Of a DNA stretch of 64,000 nt, positions 12,949 to 25,580 are shown one piece after another. Source of the stretch: Lactarius indigo (Eukaryota; Basidiomycota; Agaricomycetes; Russulales; Russulaceae); NCBI GenBank assembly GCA_025766275.1, contig JAFKAC010000040.1, positions 124,001-188,000 of the forward strand, given 5' to 3'. The notes under the pieces are model-generated. The model worked only from the letters and a program-made list of their open reading frames with translations. It had not been told where the DNA came from and did no database searches. Position numbers and translations under genes: made by a program. The stretch's first letter is position 1. Every line of letters begins with the position of its first letter.

Positions 12949-15493
12949 TATGGGCTGTTATACAATGCAGGGGAGTGAGAATGAGATATGTGACAGTAGT
13001 ACAGAGTCCGTGAGCGTAGGTGAAGAGAGGCTGGGAGAAATCAACACCAGGTTGATGTGACTGCTTGCAGGCAAGGAGTTGGCGGGAAGTAAGGAAAAGG
13101 AAAGATGGCTCTATGCCGCCTTAGAGAAACGAGTGGAACCACACAGTGGGCTGAGAGACTGATCGCGGGCGACCTCTAGGAAGGGGTGTGGAGGCCATGC
13201 ACAAGACAGACATGTTTAAGTACCCAGTGCGTGTTGGACAACCCTCGCCTTGGAAACGTGACGAATAAAGACGGTATTCTTCACTTCATTCACGGGCATT
13301 GTTCAGAGCGTGGCTGTGGTTACTTCACATTGTTCTTGTGAAATCGAACAAAAGTGCGTCAGAACAATGGTCAGCTGCTCGTCAACAAATAAATCCCGAT
13401 AAGGCAATAGCAACGCCTTTGCTTACGCTTACGCAATCACTTTCAGTGGTTGTTCTATTTTTGACAGTACGAGACTTTGTCCAGGTGCCAGTGAAATGCG
13501 CGCATTATGATCCCGGTTTCTATCTGAGGTGCCAGACTTTGTACCCGTATCCACCCAAAATTGAAGATGATGATGCACCTACTCCTGCGGGGCTGTAAAT
13601 AGTACCGCCTGCGACCGCCAAGCTGGTTCTCGTAAACCTCGTCGTTCGGAGCGGGCATCACATATCTCTTTGGCTCCAACTTTCAGATCCTTGTCCTGAA
13701 CCCCAGTGAGGCTACCACTTTCACCAGTATTGTGGCAGGGCCGACACTGACCATCACCATGTCCTCGCAGCGTGCTAGAGTCGGTCACCTTACCGAGCCA
13801 GTGCTCCCTGGGTACCAGCCAAAACACAAAGCACTTTGTTATGGCCCTGGCTGTTGGCGACGACACAAAGCTTGGAAGCGCCCAGAACGAAGCCCACTCT
13901 GCCTACCGCATCGCGTTTCTTACTCGGGCACGCGGCTTGTGCACTCAGATAAGCTCTCTGGGCTCATTCGGTCGTTGGAACACCAGAGGCCTGTACGGCC
14001 TCACTCCTACCCCGATGGAACCCATTGTCATTAATCTGGTTACTGGTCGCCACTTGACCGTACATCTTCGGTCGGGGCGACAATGCCCTTCTTGATACAA
14101 AACACATACATGCAAACGCGGAGGTAGCGTTAGCACACCACGCTCGCAAGATATATACAGGCCACAGGAAGATTTAAAAAAGACAACTACCCTCAACAGT
14201 CTCAAAACCCACAATCCTAAAACCGGCGCTGCCCTCAAGACGGAACAGTGCTTCCAAGAACTCCGTATCACACCCACGGTTCGCCAGGCCTTTAAAGGGC
14301 CGTATCAAGACATGAAGAGTGAACGGCCGACGAAGCACACGTAAACCCGAGGGAGACCCACCGCAGGACTCAAACCGAATCGCGCTGCACATACGTGCGC
14401 AACGCAAGACCTTATCCTCAAATCCACCCCTTCTTCCTGGGGTCATACGTCTCGGTATATTCGACACTTGACGTATCGCAAAGCCGCTCCTCTCGGGGAG
14501 CCGGGAGGTGTTTTAATGTGAAGAAGTTATTCGATAGGAAGTAGAAGGAAAGTGGGACGGGAAGCTTCCATGTTGTCTCAGTGCCACATAGGGCCATGTA
14601 CCCCAAGGCGCACTCAAACGGATCTGAAAAAAAAAGAAGACGGAAGATCGCCCCAGCGGGCAGTTGCGGAGCGTGACGAGCGAGCGTCAAAGGGATGGCC
14701 ATTGGGGAATCCAATACTCGCGATGCAAGTTGTCAATTCATACAAGGGTACTAGTAGAGGCTCAGGTAAATGAAAGATGTTGAGCAAACTTACGCACTAA
14801 GAGCGATGGACACAACGTGAGCGAGACGGCATGCGTCGATTATGTAGTCATTTGCACGCTGCGGTGGATATAACCACGACATGCCTACTAGTTTCCTCAA
14901 GAGCCGTGAGATAGGCACTTTCTCACCATCAGGATTCGATCTCGGGAGAGAGAGGGTGGCAGGAACATGATTCTGCGAGTGATCGGGGTCCTTTTGACCT
15001 AACTCTACGTTCTAGTAGGGCACGACTTTAGTTCTGCTTCAGTTCAAAAAAAAAAAAAGTCGTCCGAACGCAACGCAGGGGAGGAAATAAAAGACGTGGT
15101 CCGCACTTTCCCAGCTCTCGAGGTCAGGCCTGTTAAGGGTCTCGAATAGATAGGAGTTAAGTTACGGATATATCGAGGGCATTAAATCCGGATTTGGCTA
15201 CGGCGGCGAGTCTCAGATCTGGTCCCTTTTGAGTCCTGACCGAGTTCTGTACGATATCGATTATAGTAATTCCGTCTCGGCCATATCTGCTGAATAGTCA
15301 CGGTAAAACGTTTGCGTATGTTTATCGGGTTATCGTAGTTCGCGTGCAATCCATCTGTTACCCTTTCATGGAAGCACGGGCAGTGCGAAACTTCCCAGCC
15401 CAAGAACATTGGCACGTGACCTCGGGTTTCTGGCTTGACTCACTGCGTACACAACACTTGCCGTTCTGCTAACAACTTACCGTCACAAGCGCC
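12949..15493. other. 2.5-kb stretch without a convincing gene
   Basis: Only short open frames occur (about 60-110 codons) on both strands, and none shows a domain. Around 13660-13770 the + strand reads a short hydrophobic/Thr-rich segment (SNFQILVLNPSEATTF) that could be a leftover exon, but no start, splice pattern or stop could be built around it. An A13 run lies near 15045. The right end should contain the promoter of NLR locus 1. Confidence 0.4.
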
Positions 15494-18400
15494 ATGTCTT
15501 CGTCAATCCAGGGCCAGACATATATACCATCCTCGAACTTTAAATCGATCCTTGATGCTACGTTGAGTCAAGCCTTGGGCGGGTACAAGAAGAAGACTGG
15601 AAAAAAACTTCTCGACCATCCGCTCGCTACTGAGCTGCAACGATGTGACTCTGTCGATGCCGTCCTAGAAATACTCCAGGGGCAAGCCAGCGCATTTCAG
15701 CAGTTTAGGGATGGCGATCAGCGGTTGATGAAGTGGATCAGCCCAGTGGTGGATGTCCTATACGCGTTTTCTGGGACTCTTGGCGGAGTTGCTGGTCTGG
15801 TATGTCCCTGAAATCCAATTCGTGACGACAAAGGGCATCCTTACGTTATTGTGCAGGCGTTCCCCCCTGCAGGGGTCATCTTTACTGGGATCGGCATCCT
15901 CCTTTCTGTTCGTACCTTCTCCGCCCCGTTCATGGACTCCTCTTAGCACCGACATTTTATAGGCAGCAAAAGATGTGAGATCGAGCCACGATGCACTCGT
16001 CGAACTCTTTGAGCGTATCGAGAGTTTCTTCAGGCGCCTTGGGGTCTACACCCGGGTTTCGTTGACCACCGAAATGGCGAGGGTCCTTGTGAAGATCGTG
16101 ACTGAGGTACTTTGTATTCTCTCCATCGCAACGAAGGAAGTGAAGCGAAAGCGAGCCAGTGAGTGATTTCTATATACTTCACACTTGGCCGTTCCCATAT
16201 TTGATTAGGAATATATTTCCGGAAACTATTGGGAAGGACAGATATCGAGGACGCATTGAGGAGGTTGGAAGGTCTGATACAGGAGGAGGTCCGGATGGCC
16301 ATAGCTCAGACAATGAATGGTACGCATCTTGTCCGACCGGTTACCCACCTTATGCTGGACCATTGTCCGCCGCCCAGATGCCAAGGAGGCCAACGACAAC
16401 ATAAATGAAATAAAGTGTTTGTGATCTGCTGCTTCCATCGCCTGCGTTATGAGCACTGAAACTCGGCCTCAGGGAACCAGATAGAGCAGGATGTTCGAAG
16501 ATGGTTCTCTCCACCGGATCCGTCGATAAACCACAACATCGCGTGCGAGGTCTACCACAATGTACCGCCAACGTGGTTCTTCAGAGCCGGCCTATTCAAG
16601 GATTGGATGTCAGATGGTTCCCTCCTCTGGATCCACGGGAAACGTGTGTTCCTATCATATTTCACGGCTCAATTTCTAATCGTCTCCCTATTTGCGCAGC
16701 CGGCTCAGGGAAGAGCATTCTTTGGTTTGTCATTTCCCATTTGTTGTCACTGGCTACAGTCCTCATGTTTATCACAAGTTCTGCAATCATACAACACATT
16801 ATGACATTACGCGACGCTGGAAGGGCCACGTTGGCGTATTTCTACTTCGATTTTCGGGACGAGGAAAAACAAAACGTCCGCAACTTTGTCACCTCTCTCC
16901 TAGTCCAACTTTCGGCGTACTCGAAACCTTGTTGCGACATCATCTACCGTCTTTATTTGGCACATGGGAACGGAGCGCAACAGCCCAGCAATAGTACCTT
17001 AATGGACCGTCTAAAGGAGATGCTCACTATTGCGTCCCAAAACCCAATTTTCATCATTATGGACGCACTCGACGAGTGTCCCGACTCTGGGATGCCAACC
17101 CCACGAGAGGCGGTTCTTAATCTTGTCAAGGGTCTCGTTCGCCTGCACCTTCCAAATTTGCATATATGTGTTACGAGTCGCCCGGAAATTGATATCCAAA
17201 CTAAACTTAAGCCATTGGCCGTTAATGCAATTTCACTTCACGACGAAAGCAGGCAAAAAATTGTCATTGCCAACTACGTCAGCTCTGTTGTATCCTCGGA
17301 TGAGCAAATGAGGCGGTGGCGGGATGAGGATAAGAAGCTGGTTGTTGAGGAGCTCTCTGAAAGAGCGGATGGGATGTATGCATGCTTCTTCACGTTCTAT
17401 GATAATTTTTCATTCGTGCCTCGTACAGGTTTCAGTGGGTGTTCTGTCAACTCGAGACTCTGCGGCACGCAGTCCAACCAGACGTACGGGAGATTCTTGA
17501 GAAGCTTCCGAAGACTCTGGACGAAACATATGAACGCGTGTTGAAGAATATCAATAAGCACAACCGAAAATACGCCTGTCGTCTCCTTCATTGCCTCGCA
17601 GTTTCTGTCCGGCCGCTCCGTGTCGAGGAGCTGGCCGAAATTCTTACATTCGACTTTGATACGGCTGAGGGAGACATTCCGAAGTTTCGCCCGGATCGGA
17701 GACCAAAGGACCAAGAAGGTGCTATTCTGTCCACATGTTCAAGTCTGATAGTCATCGTCGACAACCGGGGCTCTCGAGTGGTGCAGTTTTCTCACTTATC
17801 CGTCAAAGAGTTTTTGATATCGAAATACCTTGCGTCTTCAACTGGGGACCTCTCTCTATATCGCATTCTTCCCGGACGCGCGCATACCATTCTCGCGCAG
17901 GTCTGTCTCGGATTTCTTCTCCATTTGGATAATTCCAACGACGATAAGAGAGTCAAGAGCTCCCCACTGGCTGAATATGCGGCTCGACACTGGGTCGCCC
18001 ATGCGCAATTCGAGGATGTCGCCTCACACGTAGAAGATGGAATGAAATCCCTCTTCGACCTGGGAAAACTACATTTTGCTGCGTGGTTAAGGCTATACGA
18101 TATGGACGCAGTTCCCGGAAAGAGGTTACCGTCGGAGATACCGAGCCCATTGTACTATTCGGCGCTCTGTGGATTCCATGACTTAGTTCTGCACATCGCT
18201 ATCAAACATCCGCAGCTTGTAAACGCTATCGGTGGCTCGTACGCGTTTCCGTTAGTTGCAGCACTATGTAAAAACCATTTCCCAGTGGCGGAGCTCCTGC
18301 TCAAGCACGGTGGGAGCGTCGATATTCGGGACACAAGAAAACAGACTGCGCTGCACAAAACAATAGTTCGGCACGATAAAGTGGCTATCGACGCGGTGAA

Positions 18401-21400
18401 ATTTCTACTCGAACATGGCGCGGAAGTAAATGCCAGGCGCGATGATCTCTGGACTCCACTACATCTAGCAGTAAACATCGGAGAGCTCTCGGTGGTTCGG
18501 ATGCTCCTCGAGCGTCAGGCAGACGCCAATTCGCGGAACGGTGACGGCCAGACTCCACTGCACTTGTTATCAAAGCGGGAGACATCCCGAGATGAAGACG
18601 ACGACGGTTCTGGTATTGCGAAGGTATTACTGGAGCGCAGTGCGAACGTGAATGAGAGAGACAAAGACAACGCAACACCATTGCATTTGGCATCCTATAA
18701 TAAGAAGCTCGAGATTGTACGGGTGCTACTCGACCACGGCGCAAACGCCAACGCGGAGAACCACCAGGGCAAGACCCCGTTATGGTTAGTTCTGAGGGGC
18801 AACCATAACACCCAAGAAGATGGCGTTGAGATTGTACGGCTATTACTGGAGCGTGGCGCAGAAGCATATGGACGAGACAAGTATCACATATCTGCATCAG
18901 ATTTGGCGTACTGCTTTGGGAAGGAGAGGATCGGAAAGGTGCTCCTTGACAATGGCGAAAATTTCCAACCGGAGAACAACCAAGATCAGACCGCATTTCG
19001 GCGATGGATAGAAGGTAGGCATTACTTCTAAGAACGTTATCTTGATGAGTCACACTAACTCATGCATTTTCCCTAGAGAGCGGCGTGGACAGGAACTTAC
19101 AAAACAAATATGACACAATCCTATTACATTCCGCATCCTACCATGGAAGGCTTGAGATGGCGCGGATACTGCTTAACCATGGCGCAAAGTCAAATGTGAA
19201 GAACCACCAGGGCGAGACCACATTGCATGTCGTGTCACGAAGCAAATATGACTCGCAAGATAGTATCCGCGTCGCACAGCTATTACTAGATCACGGCGCG
19301 GATGTGAACGCACAGCTCAAGAACTATTGTACGCCGTTACATGTTGCGTCCTACTTTGGAAAGCTCGAAATCGCGCGGGTGCTTCTCAACCAAGGTGCTT
19401 GGCCGAACGCGAAGGACGACCGGGGTAGGACCCCATTGCACCAAGTTTTGCAAGGCGAATTTGGATCTCAAGCAGATAGAGTCGATATTGCTCGGCTGTT
19501 ACTAGATCGCGGAGTTGATGCGAACGCTCAAGATAAGAGTGGTGTGACCGCACTACATTTGGCGTCCTGGTATGGGAGACTCGAGATCGCGCGGGTACTT
19601 CTCGGACAAGCCACCATGAAGAATGACAGAGTCCGTAGTAGCCTATCGCAAGTAAGATCAGAAGGTGAATATTATCGCCAATGATCTAACCTTGAAATTG
19701 CTCACACGGTGTTCAGAGCGCAATGTGGACCTGAACGTGCAACAAAAGGAGCACGAAACTCTGCTACACTTCGCATCCTTCCAGGGGAAGCTCGAGATCG
19801 TACGCCTGCTTCTTGACCACGGTGCGAACGCGAGCGCCAGGAATAACCATGGGGAGATCCCCTTGCACAAAGTGTCGTGTGGCAACTATGAATCCCAAGA
19901 AGACGGTGCCCGTATTGCACAGTTATTACTAGAGGGCGGAAGGAGGGGCGTGAACGCACAACGCAAGGATCGCTGGACGCCGTTACATCTCGCATCCTAC
20001 TTTGGGAAGCTCGAGATCGTGCGGCTACTTCTCGACCATGGTGCAAAAGCGACCGCTAGGAACAACGTAGGGGAGACCCCCTTGCATAAAGTTTCGCGCG
20101 GCAATTACGAACCCCAACAGGATGGTGCCCTTATTGCACAGTTATTACTGGAGGGTGGAAAGGAGGACGTGAACGTACGGCGTAAAGATCACTGGACTCC
20201 ATTACATCTCGCGTCCTACTTCGGGAAGCCCGATATTGCACGCGTACTCCTCAATCATGGTGCAGAAGCGAATGCGAAGACTAGCCTGGGAGGTACCCCT
20301 TTGCACACTGTGACATCTGGCAACCACGAATCCAAAGAAGACGGTGTCCTTGTTGCGCAACTATTACTAGAATGCGGCGTAGATGTGAATGCACGACGCA
20401 ATGACAACTGGACACCCTTGCATCTCGCCTCTTACTTTGGGAAATTCGAGATCGCGCGGATGCTTCTTGACCACGGTGCAGAAGCAATCACAGAGACCGA
20501 CAGCAGAGAGACCCCTTTGCATGTGTTATGTGGAAAATACGAATCCAGAGAAGATGGTGTCCGTGTTGCGCAGCTACTACTGGATCGCGGCGTGGACGTG
20601 AATGCACGACGCAAGGACCACCAGACACCGTTACATGTTGCATCCTACTTTGGGAAGTTCGAAATCGCGCAGGTGCTTATCGACCACGGTGCGAATGTGA
20701 ACGCGAAGACTGACAGCGGAGAGACCCCCCTGCACAAAGTGTCGTGCGGAAAATACGAATCACGAGAAGACGGCATCTGCACTTTGCAGCTATTGCTAGA
20801 ATGTGGTGTGGATGTGAATGCGCCACGCAAGGATTACTGGACACCGATGCATCTTGCCTCCTACTTTGGGAAGCCTGAGATCGCACGGATTCTTCTCGAG
20901 AATGGCGCAGAAGCGGACAAGAAGACCGACACCGGAGAGACCCCTCTACACGTATCATGCGGAAACTACGAATCGAGAGAAGACGGTGTCCGCGTTGCAC
21001 AGCTATTACTGGATCGCGGGGTAGATGTGAACCCACGACGCGACGATTACTGGACACCATTACATGTCGCATCCTACAATGGGAAGTCTGCAATCGCACG
21101 GCTGCTTCTCGCCCGTGGTGCGGCAGCAAATGCAAAGGCCGACGCAGGAGATACACCCTTGCACATTGTGGCGTATGGGGTATATGAATCCCCAGAAGAC
21201 GGAGTCCGTGTTGCACAGCGACTACTGGAGTGCGGTGCAGATGTAAACGCACGACGCAAGGATCACTGGACACCGTTGCACGTTTCATCCTACTTTGGAA
21301 AGCTCGAGGTCGCCCGGATACTGCTCGACCATGGTGCGAATGTGACTGCAAGGACAGACAGCGGAGAGACCCCATTGCACGTGTCGTGCCGCCAATGTGA

Positions 21401-21836
21401 ATCCAACGAAGATCGTGATGGTACCCGTGTCCCACAGTTATTACTGCAGCACGGCGCAGAGGCGAACAAAGAAAGCAAGGATCACTGGACACCGCTGCAC
21501 GTCGCATCCTACTCTGGGAAGCTCGAAATTGTACGGGTGCTTCTAAACCATGGTGCAAAAGCGGACGCCGTGGATGACGTGGGCTTGACCCCTTTGCACA
21601 ACGTGCCACGAGGCACATATTTCCCTGATGAAGCTGGTGTTGGTGTTGCACGACTATTATTGGAGCATGGCGCCAACGTGAACGCCAAGGATATGTTTGG
21701 TACTACAACACTGGATTTCGCATCCCACATGAACAAACCAAAACTCGCCCAGCTTCTCGAGAATGCCACGATTGTCAATGCGGAGAGACCAAGAACGAGC
21801 TCAAGTCAAGTAGGCAGACTAGTGAGATCACTTTAA
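15494..21836 (+). CDS. Goodbye-NACHT-ankyrin STAND protein (fungal NLR-like), locus 1
   Basis: Eleven exons (15494-15799, 15857-15907, 15963-16158, 16209-16319, 16378-16416, 16473-16643, 16700-16724, 16779-17375, 17429-19014, 19077-19664, 19717-21836) sum to 5790 bp, giving 1929 aa. Residues about 15-215 match the fungal STAND N-terminal Goodbye domain (DHPLATELQRCDSVDAVLEI, DALVELFERIESFFRRLGVY). The NACHT domain follows, with P-loop HGKPGSGKSILCSAII at about 289-304 split by two introns, a Walker-B-like FIIMDALDECPD near 395, and LPNLHICVTSRPE. Next is a conserved helical segment (KTLDETYERVLKNI, RVVQFSHLSVKEFL). About 30 ankyrin repeats run from about residue 750 to the end, in dimers with a 213-219-bp period. 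Family knowledge: such proteins are signal-triggered NTPase switches linked to non-self recognition and programmed cell death in fungi; the ligand here is unknown. No stop or frameshift interrupts the model. Confidence 0.93.
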
Positions 21837-23879
21837 GTGGTACGTTTCCCCTCAGGGGATGTCGAAGCAAGCTGATGAAGCGCGAATAGCACCTGCAATA
21901 GCTGGTACGGAACTGTGGCACACACAGCATCCCATGTGTCGTACCAACTAGCTCTTTGGATAGTAAAGGACTCGGCGGATGTTGCTCTGAAGTATATGCA
22001 TCGCATCAGGAAAGGTCACAGAAATGTTCTAATGAGTAGTCGTATATATTCAGAAGAAGAGTAGTACAGGAGATGGTCGTATATGAAATGTCACATAGGG
22101 ACAGTGTTGTGCAGGTCAGCCTGACTCAGGGTCAAATGGGTCGTAATCAGCCAGGTCAGCCCGGGTCAACTGACTCAGGTCACGGGTCACAATGAGGGTC
22201 AGACCATTTTTGGAATCGCTTTGTCCGCTTAGTTATTACAGCTTGTGCCAGTGGACCAATGGCCCGCCCAACCCGAAGCTGCGATAAAAAAGGAAAGTGG
22301 CATGTGGGAAAGAACACGTGGGTGATAACAGAAAACAACACAGGATTTTTCGAATATAGAAAGGCATCACATAATCTGACCCTAACAGGTTGGAGTCAGA
22401 CTACCCGACCCCGGGTCGCAGGTCTGACTCAGTCAGACCCAGGTCATGACAACGCTGCATGACAGGGATACCCCATGGCGCACTCAAGGAAAAAAAGTCA
22501 CTGACTGGAAGATTGTCCTCGATTTAGCTAGTTGGACGGAAAATCCTGGCATAGCCCATTGTCGGAATTAGATCACCCTGTAATCGATGTGAAAATGATG
22601 ACCCCAGATCGTTCGTGTCCCATTAAGTCCATTGAAAGTGTATACAATTTGGCGTGCGTGTATACGAGTTGACGAGTAAAGGGGAGGGAAGGGAACTATC
22701 CCGTGAAAGAGGGAGAATTCACCCGAAGAAGCGTAGCAATCAGGTAGCCGGAGGCACTTCTAGAAGAAAACAATGAAAGCATAGATGTCGAGCCTAGGAG
22801 TTACAACGCTGCGGGAACCTTCCCAAACAATCCTAAGTGTACTGCAAGGGAGGTGTGTGAACGATGAGAACCGTACTGGGATCACGTGGATAAGCACGCC
22901 GCACGGAGGTAAGTGCAGGGTTGATGAACTGATGATAACCGCATCGGTGAGTTGATGATCGCCACAATGAGTCAATGACCCAGTGGATGATCCTGCATTG
23001 CGATCCTGTGGGGTAAATGTCTTGAAGGCGGTAATATAATACCTGCATATTACGTCGCTTCAGAAAAAGTCGGCGCTAGTGCGACCACTTGCCGGCGCTG
23101 TCCTACAGGAGTCGCCGTTGTCCTGGGTCGTAAAACCCCATTCGCATCGGGACCTAATGCACTTCCTACGAGAGTATCCAACCTAGGGACGAGCGCACGC
23201 CGAAGGAAGGGGAACCATGTTAAGAGTGGGGATGTTGCTTTGAGGAAGCGGTCCACTGCGAACGGGCTGAGCTGAGGATCCGGGAGTGGGTAAAAGGCCT
23301 GGGACTGTCGAGGAACGGCGGCCACTTGAGAATGAATGCCGCTTGGGAGTAAGGGTGGTGCAGTAGAGTAGAAACGACTGAGGGTTCAGATGCTGACGAA
23401 TTGCGAGTCACGTGTCCCCGCCACTGGCGTCACCAAGTAATGACATCATTATCAACAGCGCGTTGCCCACGACGCCGGAGTCGACTGTGCTCGCCGCTCG
23501 GGAGGAATAGTCCTTCTAAACTCATCTCTATTCCGGTTGATAGGCCCTTGGCCCTGACTGATCCCAACGAGAACTGGCTACAGTAAAGAAGGTATTTAGC
23601 GTAGAGGTCCCCTCCGGGAGCGAAAATTGCATTAGTACCGAAGGTAAATAGTAAGAGACCACAATGGAGCTTGCTGTTGTAGGTAGGTTATGTAGTTAGA
23701 CGGTATTTCGTAATGCAATTGTCCATGGCGTCAGATGCCGAGAGTTTCGTCCCTGCGTAGGGTGCGTAGGAGAGAGAGTTGAAGTTGTAGGGTGAGGCAA
23801 CTGCAGGCAGGGGTGGGCATTCTCAGATAGTGGGATGAGGCTGCTGAGGGTGGGCCCCCCTTCGCTCGTGGCTGCTTCA
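21837..23879. other. Gene-poor region after NLR locus 1
   Basis: It contains the 3' UTR of NLR locus 1 and a GTCA-rich repeat cluster (listed separately). The remaining kilobase has only short frames on both strands with no domain. Minus-strand frames at 23050-23411 are Pro/Ser-rich and could be relics, but nothing supports a gene. Confidence 0.4.
22104..22460. repeat. GTCA/TGAC-rich palindromic repeat cluster, possible non-autonomous element
   Basis: Two arms (22104-22215 and 22376-22460) are packed with variants of CAGGTCAG, TGACTCAGG, GGGTCA and CCCGGGTC. The middle (22216-22375) lacks them. Read inward, the right arm in reverse complement (GTTGTCATGACCTGGG) loosely matches the left arm (GTTGTGCAGGTCAG). 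This suggests degenerate terminal inverted repeats of a MITE-like element of about 350 bp. No perfect TIR or clean target duplication was found. Confidence 0.35.
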
Positions 23880-25580
23880 TCATTGCTGCTCGCGGTGTCC
23901 GGATTGCTTCCAATAGATGGTGCCTAGAAGGTCAGGAAGAGCGTGCGAACTTGAAACCGGAGATGGACCGGGAGTTTCGACCTGAACATCACCACCCAAG
24001 GGGAAAGTGGCCTCAGGATCCGAGGCACTATCGATATTGTCCGAGGAGCGGTGCGATAACTGGAAATAAGAGTCAACAGTCGGAATAAATGAGCCAGACT
24101 CCGAATCGAGACTCGGAGGGTCTTCGAGTGGCGTGCAAACATCCTCGCGTGACTGCATAAATGTGACAGAATTGCGCGGCCCAAAGACGGGAACGGGTTT
24201 GGGTTTCTTTGTCAGAAAGTAGCGTTCCTATGATAGCCTCAGGTCAACAAACAGAAAGAATACAGGTGAAATCAGGTTTACCCAGCCGCCAGTGACTTCA
24301 AGGTCGAAGGCTTCGTCCCGAGAAGTTTCAGATCGTATCAGCCAATCCACATCTGGCTCGCTGAGCGCTAGATTGAAAACCTCCCTCCAGTCCTCTAAAT
24401 ACGGGGGGTCCAGGTTACTACCCCTTTTCCAGACGCACACTTCGCCATTGATCTTGGGAATTATTCGATTTGCAGCTTCCAGTGTTCCCTGAAGGTCTGT
24501 TACCAGATAAGCGTCAGCGTGATTGAATAATGGAAACAACGATCGCCTTTTAAAATGATAGTATTGTGAGGCTTCCAAATATTTCCATACGTCCTAGAAA
24601 ACTTCCCGTGGTCGAAATATATTTGGCCATTCCTATCCGAAAGTATCAACACAACCAAGTCCTTCTCGGGTTTAAGGTCTTTGAGGGGTTTGAGTACGAA
24701 TGTATCATCGAAGTTGTTTGGTCGATCAGAGAGATCCCTACTCAAGTAGAAGTAAGGATTCTGTTTGAGGGTGACACGTTGGTCCCCAGGCAGCCGAGCG
24801 AACACCCATAGTAACTCGGATACATTCACCTCAGGACCAAGCTCGCCTGTATTCTCGCAAATTGAATTGGGCCAACCGTCATTCGCGAAAGGAAGAGGCA
24901 CTCACAAGTAACGATCGGAGCCAAATGGCGGTCAGTGGGAGAGTCAAGGATCTGGAAACGAACTATGACTAGAGAGCGAGGGGCATCCGCTTTCTTGAGG
25001 GGTGTTACAAAACAACTGTGATAGTCTGTGATCACCACTTACACTCAAACCGAGTCGGGAGGATAATGTATTATATGTTTTCATTATCTGGCTATCCTTC
25101 TGAGCGGCATCCTCAATGATATCACGCACGTCCTCGAGAATGCCCCTAAGAAGTGTGAGTGCTACCTAATAGTGCGACACGAGATGGAGGTGACAAACTG
25201 TTCCGCTGTATGATATCGCATGGCATATTGGTCTAATTGCTCCTCTGCCTTAGAAAACGCATCATCAGCGACGTCACTACGCCCTTCCCTGGCATCGATT
25301 GCGGACGTGAGGGCATTATTAACGGTGCCAAAAACACTATGGAGTGGAACTGAATTATTAATACGCGAATGGCGCAATGGCGCAAACGAGTTGTTGACCT
25401 TTTCAGCGCGTCGGTTTGATCCGGTTTTCCCGAAGAGATATCCATGAATAATCTGCAGAGTTGAATCATTGCAACAGAGCGTTTTTGGTATGCCCGCCCG
25501 ATGTTCTTGAGATACTTGCGAAGAATGGAGACATCTCCGACAACGAAGCCGACTGGCATGTTTACGAAGAGGATGAACAC
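23880..25580 (-). CDS. Hypothetical multi-exon gene, not recognised
   Basis: A chain of open segments on the minus strand can be joined by GT-AG introns: an N-terminal part starting MPVGFVVGDVSILRKYLKNI (ATG at 25559, or 25580 in the same frame), a helical part (NNALTSAIDAREGRSDVADD, FSKAEEQLDQYAMRYHTAEQ, LEDVRDIIEDAAQKDSQIMK), a compact part (VNVSELLWVFARLPGDQRVT, KPLKDLKPEKDL, DVWKYLEASQYYHFKRR, EVCVWKRGSNLDPPYLEDW), and an acidic Ser-rich tail ending LLGTIYWKQSGHREQQ at a stop at 23880. I do not recognise the family. Exon boundaries are approximate and were not checked for exact phase throughout. It sits 2 kb beyond NLR locus 1. The sequence looks coding because composition and hydrophobic patterning stay coherent across the joined exons. 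Confidence 0.5.

Noticed and set aside
14920..14990. B-box-like GGATTCGATC hinting at a tRNA
   Set aside because: No T-stem, D arm or acceptor pairing could be formed on either strand.
16320..16472. A single 153-bp intron in NLR locus 1
   Set aside because: Both loci contain a short conserved exon inside this interval (16378-16416 here, 61509-61559 in locus 2) with proper splice sites and frame, so two introns are used instead.
18385..19053. 222-codon minus-strand frame inside NLR locus 1
   Set aside because: It is antisense to ankyrin-coding sequence, has no domain and overlaps an intron of the well-supported plus-strand gene.
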